DNA from: Lutraria lutraria
Lineage: Eukaryota; Mollusca; Bivalvia; Venerida; Mactridae
Assembly: GCA_964023205.1 (NCBI GenBank)
Contig: OZ026844.1
Span: 9,462,416-9,526,415 of the forward strand
Direction of reading: 5' to 3'
Length of the DNA stretch: 64,000 nt
This document shows positions 47,301-59,354 of this stretch, one piece after another. The notes beneath the pieces were generated by a model, which had not been told where the DNA came from, made no database searches, and saw only the letters and a program-made list of their open reading frames with translations. The translations under genes and the position numbers were made by a program. Positions within the stretch are counted from its first letter, which is position 1; every line of letters begins with the position of its first letter.

Positions 47301-50300
47301 AACGGGTTCCGTTCAAAACAAACACTGCTAGGGTTCGGCGATTTTTCCTGAAACGCGGTTGAACGCAGCCGACACGCGAATGGCGTATGAAACATCTCCA
47401 TACACGTAGTACATGTATATAATATAGGCTAGTAATCGGCATTAATCGCGGTACGGATTTGACAAAGACGCTGAAAATAGTAACATTTGCTACAGCGATT
47501 TCATGGCGTTCTAATTGCGACCCTCGGGTGTCTGTCATATGACACAACTTCGCAACGCGTTCGGAGTCCTTATGGCATTATCAGGGAGAGCTTACAATAA
47601 CTGTGATACTGATGTGCGACTGTACACGTCCTCGACTATAAAGGCGAGCGCGGCTGTTAAACATTGTATTTTTCAGTGACTTTTCTCGCGTTGTTTTCAC
47701 GTTTTTCGGCGAAACTGGACTTTTTCTGGACGTCGTGAAATCGCTGATATTCGCAATCTAGTGTGACGACCCATTAGGAAACATTGACAGTTTACAAAAT
47801 GTTGTCAAACCAGTACACAAATGCTACCTTTGTGAAAGACAAATTTTAATGCGGTCTTTATTGACGGGACTAGTGACCTTCATTCAAATGTCATTTTTTT
47901 ATTCAAAGTGATCAGTGATGGTTTTTTAAATAAAAGACAGAATGGCTTTTTCTTTGTGGTGACCACTAACACAGATTTTACTGTATACACATAAATTAAG
48001 AACTTACTCCGCCATCTTTAAGTTTTTGAGCGAGTGTCTCGAGGAACTTCTTTTCCTTCTCCTCTTCCTCCTGCATCATCAGCTGGATAGATTCAACATC
48101 AGCTGTTCCTCCCAAGGCTGAAATAGGTCAAGGTCACGCAATGTCATGATTTGATCGTCCACATGTATACAAAATGTACATTAACAAAATGTAGATACGC
48201 AATTCTAAGTTTCGACGACAGATAAATTACATGTAACGTTAGTTTTAATGTGTTTCTTCTAGGAATTAGGATACCCGAGCAAACATTATGTAAGATTGGA
48301 GTGATTATGTGAAGTAGCCTGTCCTTATGCATGAACCTGTCAATATTTTGCCCACCCGAGGTGGGGCGTCGGGCTTACCCTAGTGAACTTGACATTTTCA
48401 AGTTCTTGATGTCTAAATCCCCACCCTAGAGTCTTACTTGGCACATATATCAAATGCCCCAGAGTATTCACGTCGAAATTCAGGAGTCCCGGGATATAAA
48501 ACACGGCCAAAGTCTCGGAGTCATTAAGTTTATCAAATTCCTGCCTGTTGGAAATGGTCTTCTGTCAAAAGTCCCTTGTATGCCAGCCCCCCCCACCGAG
48601 CGGGCAAAAATATTGACAGGTCCATTTTCCGAAGATAGCCCCAACAAAAGTACTTAAACAAATTGCCATACTGCCATACGGAATCATGACCATACATCAT
48701 ATATACATAATGCATTTTCTGTGTAGCTTGAAATTAGAATTTACATCTACAGTTTGATCGCTGGACTGAATGTGTGTAGCAATCGATGTAACATACCCAT
48801 AACAGATACTAGAATCACATGTAATAGGAGGAGGAAGATAATGTACACGATTCGGGACTCGATTCAGAGACCACCTGCTTGCAAGTCAGATGCTCTACCA
48901 ACTGCAGAGACAATCGGGTAGGTGAATATCTGAGCCAATTCATTAATACAAATACTAAATAACACACTGCTACATACGATATAACATCTTTTTTAAAACA
49001 GTTTTTTCGTTTGGTAGTAAGATTCGTACTAAAAAATGTTCAATCTTCGGATTTTCTTGTTAGAAACTATGAGGCCGATGCTAGAAAATAAGATCGGCCG
49101 GGTGTCCCCAATCACGACTATTTTCAAGGGCATGCAGCCATGAGCAAGTATCACGAGGTAAAAGTTTCCAAAAATGATACCAGTAAGGTAATGTGTACAT
49201 CTGACAATGTACAATACGTAGTGGTTAATAAAAAGACAAAAAACCGAGATTCAAATGAATCAATACTTTCTGATAAAAGCTTTCATAACGAAAGTTCATG
49301 TACATGTAGTTACCAAATTTAGTATAAAACATAGATGTTGACCTATCACAGCATATGGCTTGTCAATTAATAAAGCATTATATGTTGCATTAAACAAAAT
49401 AATACGGTTAGATAGATGTATTGAGTACAATAACCTTCAATTAGTGTTCTAAGAGAAATCAATCAGTTGCCTAGCAACCGTTGCTATGAAGAGCCTACTA
49501 AAGTTAATATTTTGATACAATACAATACACGGGAGTAAGAAAATGTTGATAGAGACTGATTAGTAAAGATTGCACGCTTTAAGTAGCATGTCAACATACT
49601 TGATTAGTTCTATTAAGAGCTTGCGGCATTTTCATCTAGTTGGGAACGAACAAAATAAAAGCACGCGTCTCCATGGTTACGCGATTTTTTGACAAGGATG
49701 AGCACTGACTGATGTGGTATAACCTTGTTACAGAACTGTAACAAGGAATTAAATCGAATGCATTTATTCATTTCTCTTGTTAGCGTCTTGGAAATGAATC
49801 ACTTCATTGTAAGGTGTTGTTTTCTAAAAAAAAAATCGACATACGCGCTGCCAGTCACAGAAAAAACAGGCATTAAATGAGGAACATGTGCTCTAATCCA
49901 CTTGGTAACATAAACAAATACAGCCACTTATATGTTTTATTTTCAGCGGAATGAATGCTTCATTGAATGGAGATTTGTTCAATCATAAACATTTACCACA
50001 CACGAACAGTTTTAAATACACAAACAGGCGCGCGAACACAAGATGTTTTAATAATGACGGGAGAGAATAATACATTGTAGTTATGAATAGTTACGACCTA
50101 CGTCAGTCCAAGATCTTAGGTGAAGAGTTAACAATGCCTTTCAACTTCAAGAACTAAACCTTCCTCCAATGAGGAAAGTACTGATAAACGCGTACTTCCG
50201 CTTCAAGTAATATCGAAATATTAAACAATGAATGCCATTATCATTATAGATAATAAGATGGCAGCTGAGGTGATTCAATCACGCTTATTACGCAAACTTC

Positions 50301-50748
50301 ACGATAATGCTTTAATTGTTTCGTTGAGTGGTACCCTAAACATTCTTTTATGAAATAATCCAAACAGATTCTAAAAGGTGTTAGTAAAGAAGTGTGTATG
50401 TATCTACATGCTTATTTACCAGGCATGCTTGAAATCGTGTCATACATATAATCACATTTAAATCCAGACTGATATACATCGCACTACTAAACCAGGCAAT
50501 TCTAACACCGTCTATGAAAGAGAAGCATTCAAAGTTGTCTGCATGTGTCAAATAATTAATGACTTTAAACACGTCTATACGTCCATACATCGGGTATTGA
50601 TTTGGAGGTACAGTTAGTTCTGTTTTGATGGAGAAAGATGAACAAACAAAACTCCTCACAGAGACTAATATATCAACACCAAATTTAATGTTTGATGCGA
50701 ATACTTAACAAAGAACGTCATTCTGTTTATCAGCCAATTCAGGTCGCC

Positions 50749-50836
<88 letters not shown>

Positions 50837-53800
50837 AGAGATAAGATACACGAAAACCGGACGTTTATATCCCCACTCTTTATCATTTTCTGGTTCTTTT
50901 TATCGTGTCCGGTGCAAAGCATCGATACATGCCTCATCGGTTTTCCTGTGATGTTCTAAACACAGTACTTGGCTCGGTAATTTCAATGGGAACACTGAAA
51001 AAGCATCCCTGATAAATCGTTAGGCGGAGCCGAGATTCGAACCCCTGACCTTTCGATTAGTAGTAGTAGTCCAGTGCGTTACCACGACAGCACAGATCCA
51101 TCCACGGCCACTCTATTTGATAAGTTACACAGCTTGATTGAAAATAACGAACATTGTCTACATTAACAATACTTTGTAAAGTTATTCAAGAGTTTTGTTA
51201 ACTATCACAGCGCTAACAACACATTTATTCAAGTTTGGTTCAAGAAACACGAGTAACGTTACAATAAGACAACAATAAGAGAATGTAGAAGTCAATTCAA
51301 TTAGTCTATCCTTCATCTTGACTATGAAAATCCATTAACGTAAAGATCACGTCAGCTATACTAGTAACCGTCTTGGGGGACACGCGCGTTTTCTTATAAA
51401 TTTTCTAGGACCAAGAAGTACTTTGGTATTTTGGTTCAATACACAAAGATGGTCAATAATTTAGTCTGTAAGACCAGCACCTCCCGTAATTGCAATACGT
51501 ATAGTCAATTGTTCTTGAATAAAGATAAGACGAATCAGACATAATCTAAACAGACAGACTTTGAATTGAATGTAGAACAAGAAAGTAGATAGATAAACTC
51601 TACTACTGATTAGCCCATGCAGGCGTAAGACACAATATTCAACAACAACAACAACCTACTGACGAGTTCCATCCCAGAATTCCTACACGCTAAAATTCAG
51701 GAAAAAAACTGATTCTTATTCAATTTAAATAACGATGTTACTTTTTTTACATTCTCTTTTCAATGATTACCAAGAAAATTGACTTCATTAGATTAGTTTT
51801 AATCATATAAAAACATGAAGATGGCTTCACTAACAGAATTACTTGACTCTCGGAAAACTCTGACAAGTTTCAGAATTGGTTGTTTTTTAAAAAAATGCTT
51901 AGCCTTAAGAAAATATGACAATTTCAACAATGGCGTTTCCTTTAGTCGTTGTTGAATCAGTGTATTTATTAGCGGTTTAAAAAATCATTTATATACAGCG
52001 ACCGATTCACCGAACCAGTTTTCCTGGACTGTATTCATATCATTACTAATTTACCCTTCCACAAGGAACTGGCAACTTCTGCACATGTGGAGGAAAATTA
52101 ACATTAGAAAACCATAAACATATAGGACAAGTTATCACATAATTGTCGGCGAATGGTAGATAACACAATATACGTGATTCGCTCACATCCAATTTATTTC
52201 AAATCTATTTTAATTACTTCCAAGTACTGGTAAAAATGTTGCTTTTAAATGCCAAACATGTTTTATGCTTCATTATAAGGAGACAGCACTGTTTAATCAG
52301 TGTCAAGAGAATACTTTGCTTAATTACGATTTCATCTTGCGTGTTTTAAGAGTGCATTTTCTAAAATCACATGACTACATTAACTTCTAATGAAATATGC
52401 TTCGATTTCCTTTGACAAAACATGTTACCCCGGTTCTACTTTCTGCAATTGGAAAAAAAATGTTAATTTCATCGTACAGCAACAAATTTCTACTCGAAAT
52501 AAAGCTGGTAGTCGCACTAGACATTAAATGCCGACAACAATAAAAAACACTAACAAATTAAATGACTTTAGAAGTGCTTGTTTGGCATTCGACGAGGGGA
52601 ACAGTGTTAACAAGAAAAATACTTGAAATAAAAGCATATGTACACGCAATTGTTTTAACATCAGGTTTGATTCACATTTCACACACTTGTGTTCGCTAAG
52701 ATAACTTAAGATATCTTGTCACCCTGATTTAAATCGAAGAAAGGTTTAAAACGCTTAGTTACACTTGGGAATTACGAAACATGATTTCTTAAAGTAAAAA
52801 ATGACATGTTTATATAAATGGCAGAATATTAGACTTCAAATAAATCCTAGCTGAGGTATGTCAATGAAACTACACATTGAGATGCCTTTGCATAACACTA
52901 GAACACTAGGCATAACTTATTTTGCTGATCAGCCGTTTAGAGATGTAACATATTCACCAATCTCCTTTAAATCAGAAAAACGGACGTGCGGAGACGGACG
53001 TACAGACGGACAAAGGGCACTGTCACACCCTATAGAGATCCTTTTGAATATAGCTCCTCGGAGATCTGTATTCGCAAACGGTCCCGTATACAACATCCCG
53101 TGGAGCACCATTCGTCGAATATAGCCCCCGTACTAAATAAGAAGCTCTATTCGGAGTAGTTGTTGCTTTTCCTCGGATAGAGATCCCCCATTATCTGATA
53201 CAAAATAAATTTCATTAATTTTTTAATGATGATAGATTTTTTTTTGCTAACACTTGATGAAACTATATGTATTCTCGATGTAATAGCGATGTAGTAATGG
53301 GATCGTCCGTCCGTCCAGCCGTCCGTCCTTCCGCCAGTCTGTCTGTCTGTCATATACATATGATAATTTTGTTGCTGTTCGGTTCATTCTGTCATTATGG
53401 GGATGAAAATTGTATTCGGGAAATAAGAAGTGTATTGTGGTTTAAACAAACAAAAAAGTTAACATAATAACCTCATAAAATCTGCCTTGTGAGAACGCCA
53501 GTCTGTTTCTTTGTCTGTAGTCCGTCTTGACATTATATTAATGAAATTAGATAACACCTGTTTAAACCATTTGGCAAAACTTTAATGACTCTCAGTAAAG
53601 TACCTGGTTTTCGTTCACATGTATATCATCATATTGACAAACGATTCGACTTTGCACAATGTCATGCTTTTTCCGTATTTAGCTCCCTGATTTAAAGTGT
53701 ACCATTCACCGAACAGACCGCCCCCGAGGAGCTATATTCGAAGGGATCCCTTTAGGGTGTGACAGACACAATGAAATTATGGTTGACTTCTGCCTTGAGT

Positions 53801-55736
53801 ACGTAGTAAGACAGTGCAACTGACTCAAATCGTTGGCTATGTCATGTAATTACTTGTAAATCAATAGGTCGGAATATTTAGGAGCAATAAAATCGCCCTC
53901 AGGGTAATTGTTGATCTTGTATCTAATTAGTATGACAAGAAAACGAGTATACTGGACAAAATCATATCGTAACTCCATGAAATGTACAGATAGTATAGAA
54001 TCACGTGGCAAAGCAAGCACTGGACGGAGTTCTCAGATATTGTTGAGAGTCAAATTATATACATCGCGGAAAACCAATGTGAAATCAAACGATGTACGAT
54101 GTACGATGTATCAGTCCGTCCGTCCGTCCGTCCGTACAAACAAACGGGGTTTGTTAGGATTAGGACTCTTTGTTCATCGGGAGTCGATTAAAAATGACCA
54201 AAAGTGGGTTTATGTGGCTAAAATCAGGTTTAAAACCAATCAATCAAATTAATCAATATTTTCAAATGAATCAATCAAACAATTAATATTTTCCCAGAAC
54301 CAGATATTCATGTACAGATACCATGTTGTTCGATTTTCAGATTAAGTAATACAGAATATTGTGTGCTATATTACCCCGTACTAAGCCACGAATAAAAGCA
54401 ATACAGTAACAAAATGTCTTATCTGGTAATAAATATGTAATAGTTTCTTCCAATATTAGGACAAGTAAGCGGATAAGTCTCTCCCTTCTATAAATTTCAT
54501 ATGATTACTGTTCTGAGGCATCCCGCCAAGTGACAAAAACAATTTTATGTCCCATCAATAATATAAGTACTCATGGAAAGAACTCCCTGAAGACGAAAAA
54601 AGCCTTTGACATTTGAATTCTGAGACATGGTAATATATTTAACAAGGTACACTATATTGTCCAAATAATCTCCGGAGATCTGGGAGTATCTTTACTGCAC
54701 TAAGTATCACTTTCACTAAGTATCACATATTAACAGTAACCTAGATTTATTTTCAAATCAATGTTCAAAATGTTTCTTCAAGAAATTTCATCTTTATGTT
54801 CCATTAAATAGAATGCCTAACAAAACTATATTGTGTAGTTTCTATTTTAACTCAAGCACTGAACTTCGTGCACTTAAAGCTAAACATTTTCTCATAGGGA
54901 CGCTCTTAATTTCTACCTCACCATTTGGAACCGCCCGTAAACACCTCCTCTAGAGGCGTGATACTTCATTTATTAAAATGATAAGGCCTTGATAAGATTT
55001 TTTATCTTGAAGTTTAATTTTCGGCTCATGAAAAATCATTTTCAAAACGGCAAGTGAGCATTTGCAGCAACACGAATTATTTATATTGCCCTGGACGTAA
55101 AATCAATTTTCGGGTTAATAATTTAATCAAGGCTAATCCATTATCGCCTCGACCGTAAAACAAAGATCGTTGATGGGAAGAGAAAATTCAGAGAAAAAAA
55201 TAATAGAATTCATTCCTCTATTATTAACGGAATTCTAAGACTAAGCATGGCTATATATGGTCGATGTTCTAGTATGATGGATCGCGTGGTATGCGGTCGT
55301 TCATCGTGAGGTTTCTTACACACAATATCGTAGCCGACTAGTGGTGTGGATAGCATTGTAGGTCCACATTGGATATACGAGTCTTTTGTCTTCAAGTTAA
55401 CACTTGTGCTGGTGTACATGGCATAGTATTATTTAAATTATGGTTTAAAGATTGTTTTCTTATATTTTATATGTATTTCATCACGTATCATGTATTACGA
55501 AAACCCAAATAAATATACACTGTATCTATATCTATGACAGCGAAACATCGATTATCATAACTTAGACCTATTGAAAGTCATAATTCTTCATCTACTATAT
55601 ATATAATGAAGGCTCATAGGGATATAAAAACGATATAATATAATATAATACTTACGTCCTACCATATAAGCGTGTCGCTCAGGAACGTGTACAAGTATCA
55701 CATAATGATTGGATTTATGTAGATGGTCCATATACC
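44325..55736 (-). CDS. Universal stress protein-like, last three coding exons
   Basis: Minus-strand exons: 55736-55656, 48117-48008 and 44657-44325 (stop TAA at 44327-44325). All have GT/AG junctions and one continuous frame (81+110+333 nt, 174 codons plus stop). The first starts in phase after a T, so that the W of a 'WYMDHLHK' motif is split across the junction. Residues follow the USP/UspA fold: HYVILVHVPE strand, an acidic helix (MMQEEEEKEKKFLETL), VVGKPGEVICTVADEEKALF, IVCGSRGKGTLRRTFLGSIS (the G-2x-G-9x-G-S ATP-binding motif), then HIPVFICK. The product is probably a soluble nucleotide-binding stress-response protein. A Lys/Ser-rich tail of about 46 residues follows the usual end. The exon with the N-terminal strand and 'VDGS'-type motif was not found up to 64,000. 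Introns are 3.3 and 7.5 kb. Confidence 0.9.
44690..44908. mobile_element. CAGTCAAACC-type MITE in stress-protein intron
   Basis: CAGTCAAACATGTGAACAAA ... CTAACACATGTTTGACCG. Longer than others because the ATTCAGAGGTCNTTTTNATT segment is duplicated inside. Confidence 0.8.
45000..47146. other. Intron sequence with a dispersed repeat fragment
   Basis: No exon seen. 45,943-46,085 (CTCATGGAAATTGAACGTAC, GGCGGATGTACA, AAAATTCATGCGTGCCAGAA) is a diverged relative of the 64-bp repeat unit at 59,879. A GCCGCTCTTGAAGCGGC hairpin lies near 45,580. Confidence 0.45.
47147..47780. other. CpG-rich island with a TATA-like box inside the stress-protein intron
   Basis: CpG density rises sharply against an AT-rich background (CACGCGACG, GGTTCGGCGA, CGCAACGCGTTCGG, GGCGAGCGCGGC). 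A TATAAAG box is followed by GGCGAGCGCGG near 47,637 on +. Overlapping minus-strand frames of 82-84 codons exist but show no recognised domain. It may be a solo LTR, an alternative promoter or a fragment of another element. Confidence 0.4.
47802..47984. mobile_element. CAGTCAAACC-type MITE, diverged
   Basis: TGTCAAACCAGTACACAAAT ... CTAACACAGATTTTACTGTA; degenerate ends but the same interior order. Confidence 0.6.
48845..48915 (-). mobile_element. tRNA-like head of a SINE or tRNA pseudogene
   Basis: On the minus strand GCAGTTGGTAGAGCATCTGA is an excellent A box with D arm and anticodon stem, but the B box is degraded (GAATCGAGTCCCG) and the acceptor stem does not close. Confidence 0.55.
50752..50830. 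repeat. (AG)n microsatellite
   Basis: About 80 bp of AG dinucleotides with a few ACAG interruptions, followed by a short G run. Confidence 0.97.
50835..51101 (-). mobile_element. tRNA-derived SINE, full-length-like
   Basis: On the minus strand the head has A-box-like GTGGTAACGCACTGG and B box GGTTCGAATCTCGG, followed by a body (GGGATGCTTTTTCAGTG, CCGAGCCAAGTACTG, GAACCAGAAAATG). The body without the tRNA head recurs at 55,988-56,165. An extra TAG-TAG-TAG run is present between the boxes. Confidence 0.75.
53019..53766. mobile_element. Element bounded by inverted repeats of about 42 bp
   Basis: CTGTCACACCCTATAGAGAT ... AGCTCCTCGG at 53,021-53,063 is matched in inverted orientation by CCGAGGAGCTATATTCGAAG ... 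AGGGTGTGACAG at 53,727-53,762. About 660 bp lie between, including GTCC/GTCT simple repeats and T runs. No transposase. The outer limits and any target duplication are unclear. Confidence 0.6.
53306..53350. repeat. GTCC/GTCT simple repeat
   Basis: CGTCCGTCCAGCCGTCCGTC followed by (GTCT)n; a second run, (CCGT)n, is at 54,115-54,135. Confidence 0.9.
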
Positions 55737-55836
55737 CTGAAAAACACAAAATACGAACATTAATTCCAGATTCGTGCAGTCAGACGTCGGGTCAATAACC
55801 CTATTGCATTTATCGAGATATGACATTTTCGTAGTA

Positions 55837-55935
55837 CAGTGCAACCTCTCCAGAGCGGTCCTCTCTAGGGCAGCAACCTTTTAACAACAACATAATTTCG
55901 CTACTCCCGAATGGTGTTTTGGAGAGGTTGCACTG
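55837..55935. mobile_element. CAGTACAACC-type MITE, short
   Basis: CAGTGCAACCTCTCCAGAGC ... TTGGAGAGGTTGCACTG with TA flanks; only about 100 bp, so part of the interior is deleted. Confidence 0.85.
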
Positions 55936-55987
55936 TAATTTTAACGGCCAATTCGACACCAATGGTCATTTCAGAGCCGCCACAAGA

Positions 55988-56165
55988 GAGAGGGGAGATA
56001 AAATACAGGAGAACAGGGTTTTTATATCCCATCTTTTTTCGAATATTTTGTTCTGGTTCTTTATAGCACCGGTACACGCCCCGCCCTTTCACTTTGATTT
56101 TCTAGACACGGGTACTTGGCTCGGTAGTTTGGACGGGACACCGAAAAAGCGTCCCTGGGGAAAGC
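55988..56165 (-). mobile_element. SINE body related to 50,835-51,101
   Basis: Shares TTTTTATATCCC, TCTGGTTCTTTAT, ACTTGGCTCGGTAGTTT and CACCGAAAAAGCGTCCCTG (+ strand) with the copy at 50.9 kb; the tRNA-like head is missing. Confidence 0.7.
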
Positions 56166-56606
56166 ATCAACGGCATTAAATGACTTATAACATACACCAC
56201 TGAGACTACTCCGAAGTGTTCGCGGCAAAAAAATCAATATGTTTTACTTGGTCCGAGATATGACTCATACTTGACCTACGGCGCTGGAACACGAGACAGA
56301 ATGGAATTATAATTACAAGATCTGTTTTCACTTGAAATGCGCATCAAGCAAATTCAAGACGACACATGCAAGCAAATATACACAGGAGAGAAGTACGTGT
56401 ATATAAAATCTGTTTGTGTCATATTTTTCATAACCAAGTGCTGTATCTACACGAAGAGCGTCTAAACGCAATCGTAACTACTCGGGCATTTCCGTAACTG
56501 AGAAATACGCACTTTCTTTAGACAAACACCGAGGAGTTCCGATTGGTCTGAACGGCATGTATGGTATAATTGTAGTTAATTACAAATACTCGTATACTGA
56601 TATGGC

Positions 56607-56831
56607 GGCCGTCGCGGCTGTGGTCCAGTGGTAAGTGCGTTGTATTTGTAACCCGGCGATCATGTTTGGACTCCCGGTCGGGACAGGTCATACCCTTCCA
56701 TGAAAATTGTCGATTTTTCTCCACATGTGATGAAGTTGCAGGTTCCTAGTGGAAGGGTAAGTTAGTACTGGTAAGAATACAGTACAGGAAAACTTGTTAG
56801 GTGAATCGGCCACCGTATATAACTGGATATT
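56607..56831 (+). mobile_element. tRNA-derived SINE
   Basis: CGCGGCTGTGGTCCAGTGGT (A box), GGACTCCCGGTCGGG region in place of the B box, then CACATGTGATGAAGTTGCAG, GTAAGTTAGTACTGG, ATCGGCCACCGTATAT, as in the amidase intron copy at 17,855. Confidence 0.75.
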
Positions 56832-56842
56832 TTTTGAGAAAC

Positions 56843-57275
56843 AAGAGGGCCATGATGGCCCTATATCGCTCATCTGAGCATTGTAACACTAAGGGATAAT
56901 TTGATCAAGGAAGGTCTCAATTTTGACCCTAGGGCAATAAATTGAACAATCTTGGTAGAGGTCCACTAGGCAATGCTACACACCAAATATCAAAGCTCTA
57001 GGTCCTCTGGTTTTTTAGAAGAAGACTTTTGAAGATTCAAAAAAATCCTTCCGGTTACTATGGCAACCAGAGTTCTTCATTGAATGGAAGTTTTTGAAGA
57101 ACTTTGGTAGAGCTTCAAGCAAGGAACACAACTGTGAAGTTTTATTGAAATTGACTCAGTGGTTCAGGAGGAGATGTTGTTTAAAGAAATTGTTGACGAC
57201 AGACGACGGACGACGACGGACGATGTACATAACTCGATCCTAAAAGCTCACCTTGGCACTCTGTGCACGTAGTAG
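56843..57275. mobile_element. Dispersed 'GGGCCATGATGGCCC' repeat
   Basis: Starts AGAGGGCCATGATGGCCCTA with TATCGCTCATCTGAGCA, contains CACCAAATATCAAAGCTCTA, ACTATGGCAACCAGAG and GACGACAGACGACGGACGAC, and ends AAAGCTCACCTTGGCACTCTGTGC. I recognise this combination as a widespread bivalve interspersed repeat; the name is not certain. Confidence 0.7.
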
Positions 57276-57959
57276 ATAAAATATTTCCTGTGTCCCTTCA
57301 ATGCCACCGTACCAATAAGTGTTCAGTATAAATGTTCAAATATACGTAGACCTAGATTTCTTTGTAACCTTGGACATGAATTACTAAGTACACAGTCTGA
57401 TAAAATGGTGAACTATCTAAACATGTACATCTACTACGTGACCATCAATATATTGTGTGTCTGTTAGATTAGTTGAGGTAAACAAAAATAGATATACCGA
57501 CCTTGTTCACAGTACAAATGAAAGTATACAAATAAAGTCATACGTCCTTTTAAATTAGATTCAATCTGAACAAAAACATTTCGACGTCTTATGGACTACG
57601 CTTTGTCCACGATCCAAATTTGAAATGTGCGTGACTTTGACACGTTTGTAGCAAACGCTTGAACGTGTTTGTACAGGAAGCACGAAAGTTAACTTTGAAT
57701 AGAAGTGCAAAACAATTCTCGTTTCTACATCAAACATATTCTCATGTTTCCAGAATGTTCATGAAATAATGAATATGTTTGTTGACGCTGCTGTGTCGAC
57801 CGAACACACACGACGGTTCATTGTTTCGTATACATCGTTGTTCAAAGTGATGACATGTTCACAACATGTGTCTGTAGTCTTGTCCACCATTATTGTTTGT
57901 TTTCATCGGATAAACGCCATTTTCAACAATATTTCAGTGATATCGCGGCGGACACGTAT

Positions 57960-58174
57960 CCTAACCAGCTTCCCTGTACTTCATTTAGGCCTTTAACCAC
58001 TATCCACAAGTAACTGCCACGCTATCCCACTTAATTTAGTGGTGGAGGACAATTCAACACAGTACTAGTATGTGATATCTTTAGTCAAATTAGTCACGGC
58101 CTCGCCCGAAGTTCAAACTCATAACCTCTTGATCAGTAGACCAAAGTTCTAATCACTGAGCTGACCGGGCTGGC
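57960..58174 (-). mobile_element. tRNA-derived SINE, diverged
   Basis: On the minus strand CCCGGTCAGCTCAGTGATTA (A box) and GAGTTTGAACTTC (B box) precede a body ending AGGGAAGCTGGTTAGGATA, the same tail as the SINE at 40,497. A fragment of the same tail lies near 46,310. Confidence 0.65.
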
Positions 58175-58716
58175 TATTTTGTTCACTATTAATACAGAGT
58201 ACGAGATTTAATTCAGCACTGAATTGGAACCTTACCATCGCTTGAAAAAGTTAAAACATTTTATTGATATTTAATTTAGGCATGGCAAAAATCTGTTTTC
58301 AATAACTCGTTCACTTTTTTGTTAGTGTTAAAAGCAGGCAATGACAATTCGACACCAAGAACTTGCAATCGTCGAAGTTTTCAATTATTTGCACGAAAAA
58401 CACTTCTGCACTAACCAACTCACAAAAAATGAAAATTTAGCGAGAATTAAATCTGAAAAGGACGGATAATTCCTGAAGATTTTGCTGTTTTTTTATGATC
58501 ATTAGAACGCTTGCTGCTCTGCTGGTTGTCAGTCAACGAGAATAAAAGCCCACTTAGGAATAACAAACGATGCAAACTCTGACTTTATTACAGCGTTAAG
58601 ACCAGGCCACGAGGTTATAAAACTTGAGAACAGTCTCAGAGCTTAAATCTCAAACCAAACCTCTGAATATTATAATTGAAAAGAATTGAGCTAAGTAATA
58701 CAGATTCCGGACAATT

Positions 58717-58894
58717 ATAGTAAAATCTTGATTATCCGAAATCGTCGGGACCGAAATATTATTTCGGATAATCCATGGTTTCGGATAACACGATTCGGAT
58801 AAGCGTTTTGTTATATATAGGGGAAAATCGAGACCGAACATTCATTTCACCAGGTTTTCGGATAATCCTAGTACGACTAATCGGGGTTTTACTG
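58717..58894. mobile_element. CAGTAAAAC-type MITE with TTATCCGA blocks
   Basis: TATAGTAAAATCTTGATTAT ... ATCGGGGTTTTACTG. The interior has repeated inverted GATTATCCGAAA / TTTCGGATAATC blocks. A related copy is at about 63,665-63,850. Confidence 0.75.
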
Positions 58895-59252
58895 TCTGCT
58901 GTCAGAATAATGCATCAATGATAACGTACACGAACCATGATCATTAGTGGTGCATCATTATTAACTTAGAAACATTGAAAGACAAGATATGAGATTTAGG
59001 CTTGGAGACTGATATCAAATTTTATAAACACGCCCAAGGTCACGTGGGTATAAAACTTTGAGTACCGTTTCCACGCTAATGACTTTATCTTCAATGTCAT
59101 TTTCAAAACCAGATCATTGTTAAATTTCTAACGGAAAAGAACATTCCCGTGACGAGAAAATCATTAATCTATTACACTGTGCACTGAAGTAATGAATGTA
59201 ATTATCATCAAGTGCAGCTTAGTGGAAGAAATGCTCTAAATACTCAGTAAAA

Positions 59253-59354
59253 CAGTGTAACCTTTCAAAAGCTACACTCTTCTGGAGTAGCAAAATTATA
59301 TTGTTGTTGAGAGGTTGTTGGTCAAGAGAGGGCCCCTTTGGAGAGGTTGTACTG
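59253..59354. mobile_element. CAGTACAACC-type MITE, short
   Basis: CAGTGTAACCTTTCAAAAGC ... TTTGGAGAGGTTGTACTG, TA flanks. Confidence 0.8.

Larger units (their letters stand above)
48118..55655. other. Large stress-protein intron, no exon recognised
   Basis: About 7.5 kb of AT-rich sequence. Contents seen: a tRNA-derived head at 48,845-48,915 (-), an (AG)n microsatellite at 50,752-50,830, a SINE-like element at 50,835-51,101 (-), an inverted-repeat pair at 53,019-53,766, GTCC-type simple repeats at 53,306-53,350 and 54,115-54,135. No open frame in it has a recognisable product. Confidence 0.5.
57276..59250. other. Gene-free stretch with a SINE and a MITE
   Basis: No exon recognised on either strand, including searches for the missing first exon of the stress-protein gene. 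The open frame at 57,769-57,996 (+) has no recognisable product. The stretch holds the SINE at 57,960-58,174 and the MITE at 58,717-58,894. Confidence 0.5.

Noticed and set aside
47147..47547. Two overlapping 82-84 codon minus-strand frames in the CpG-rich island
   Set aside because: No recognised domain and two overlapping frames; kept only as part of the island description.
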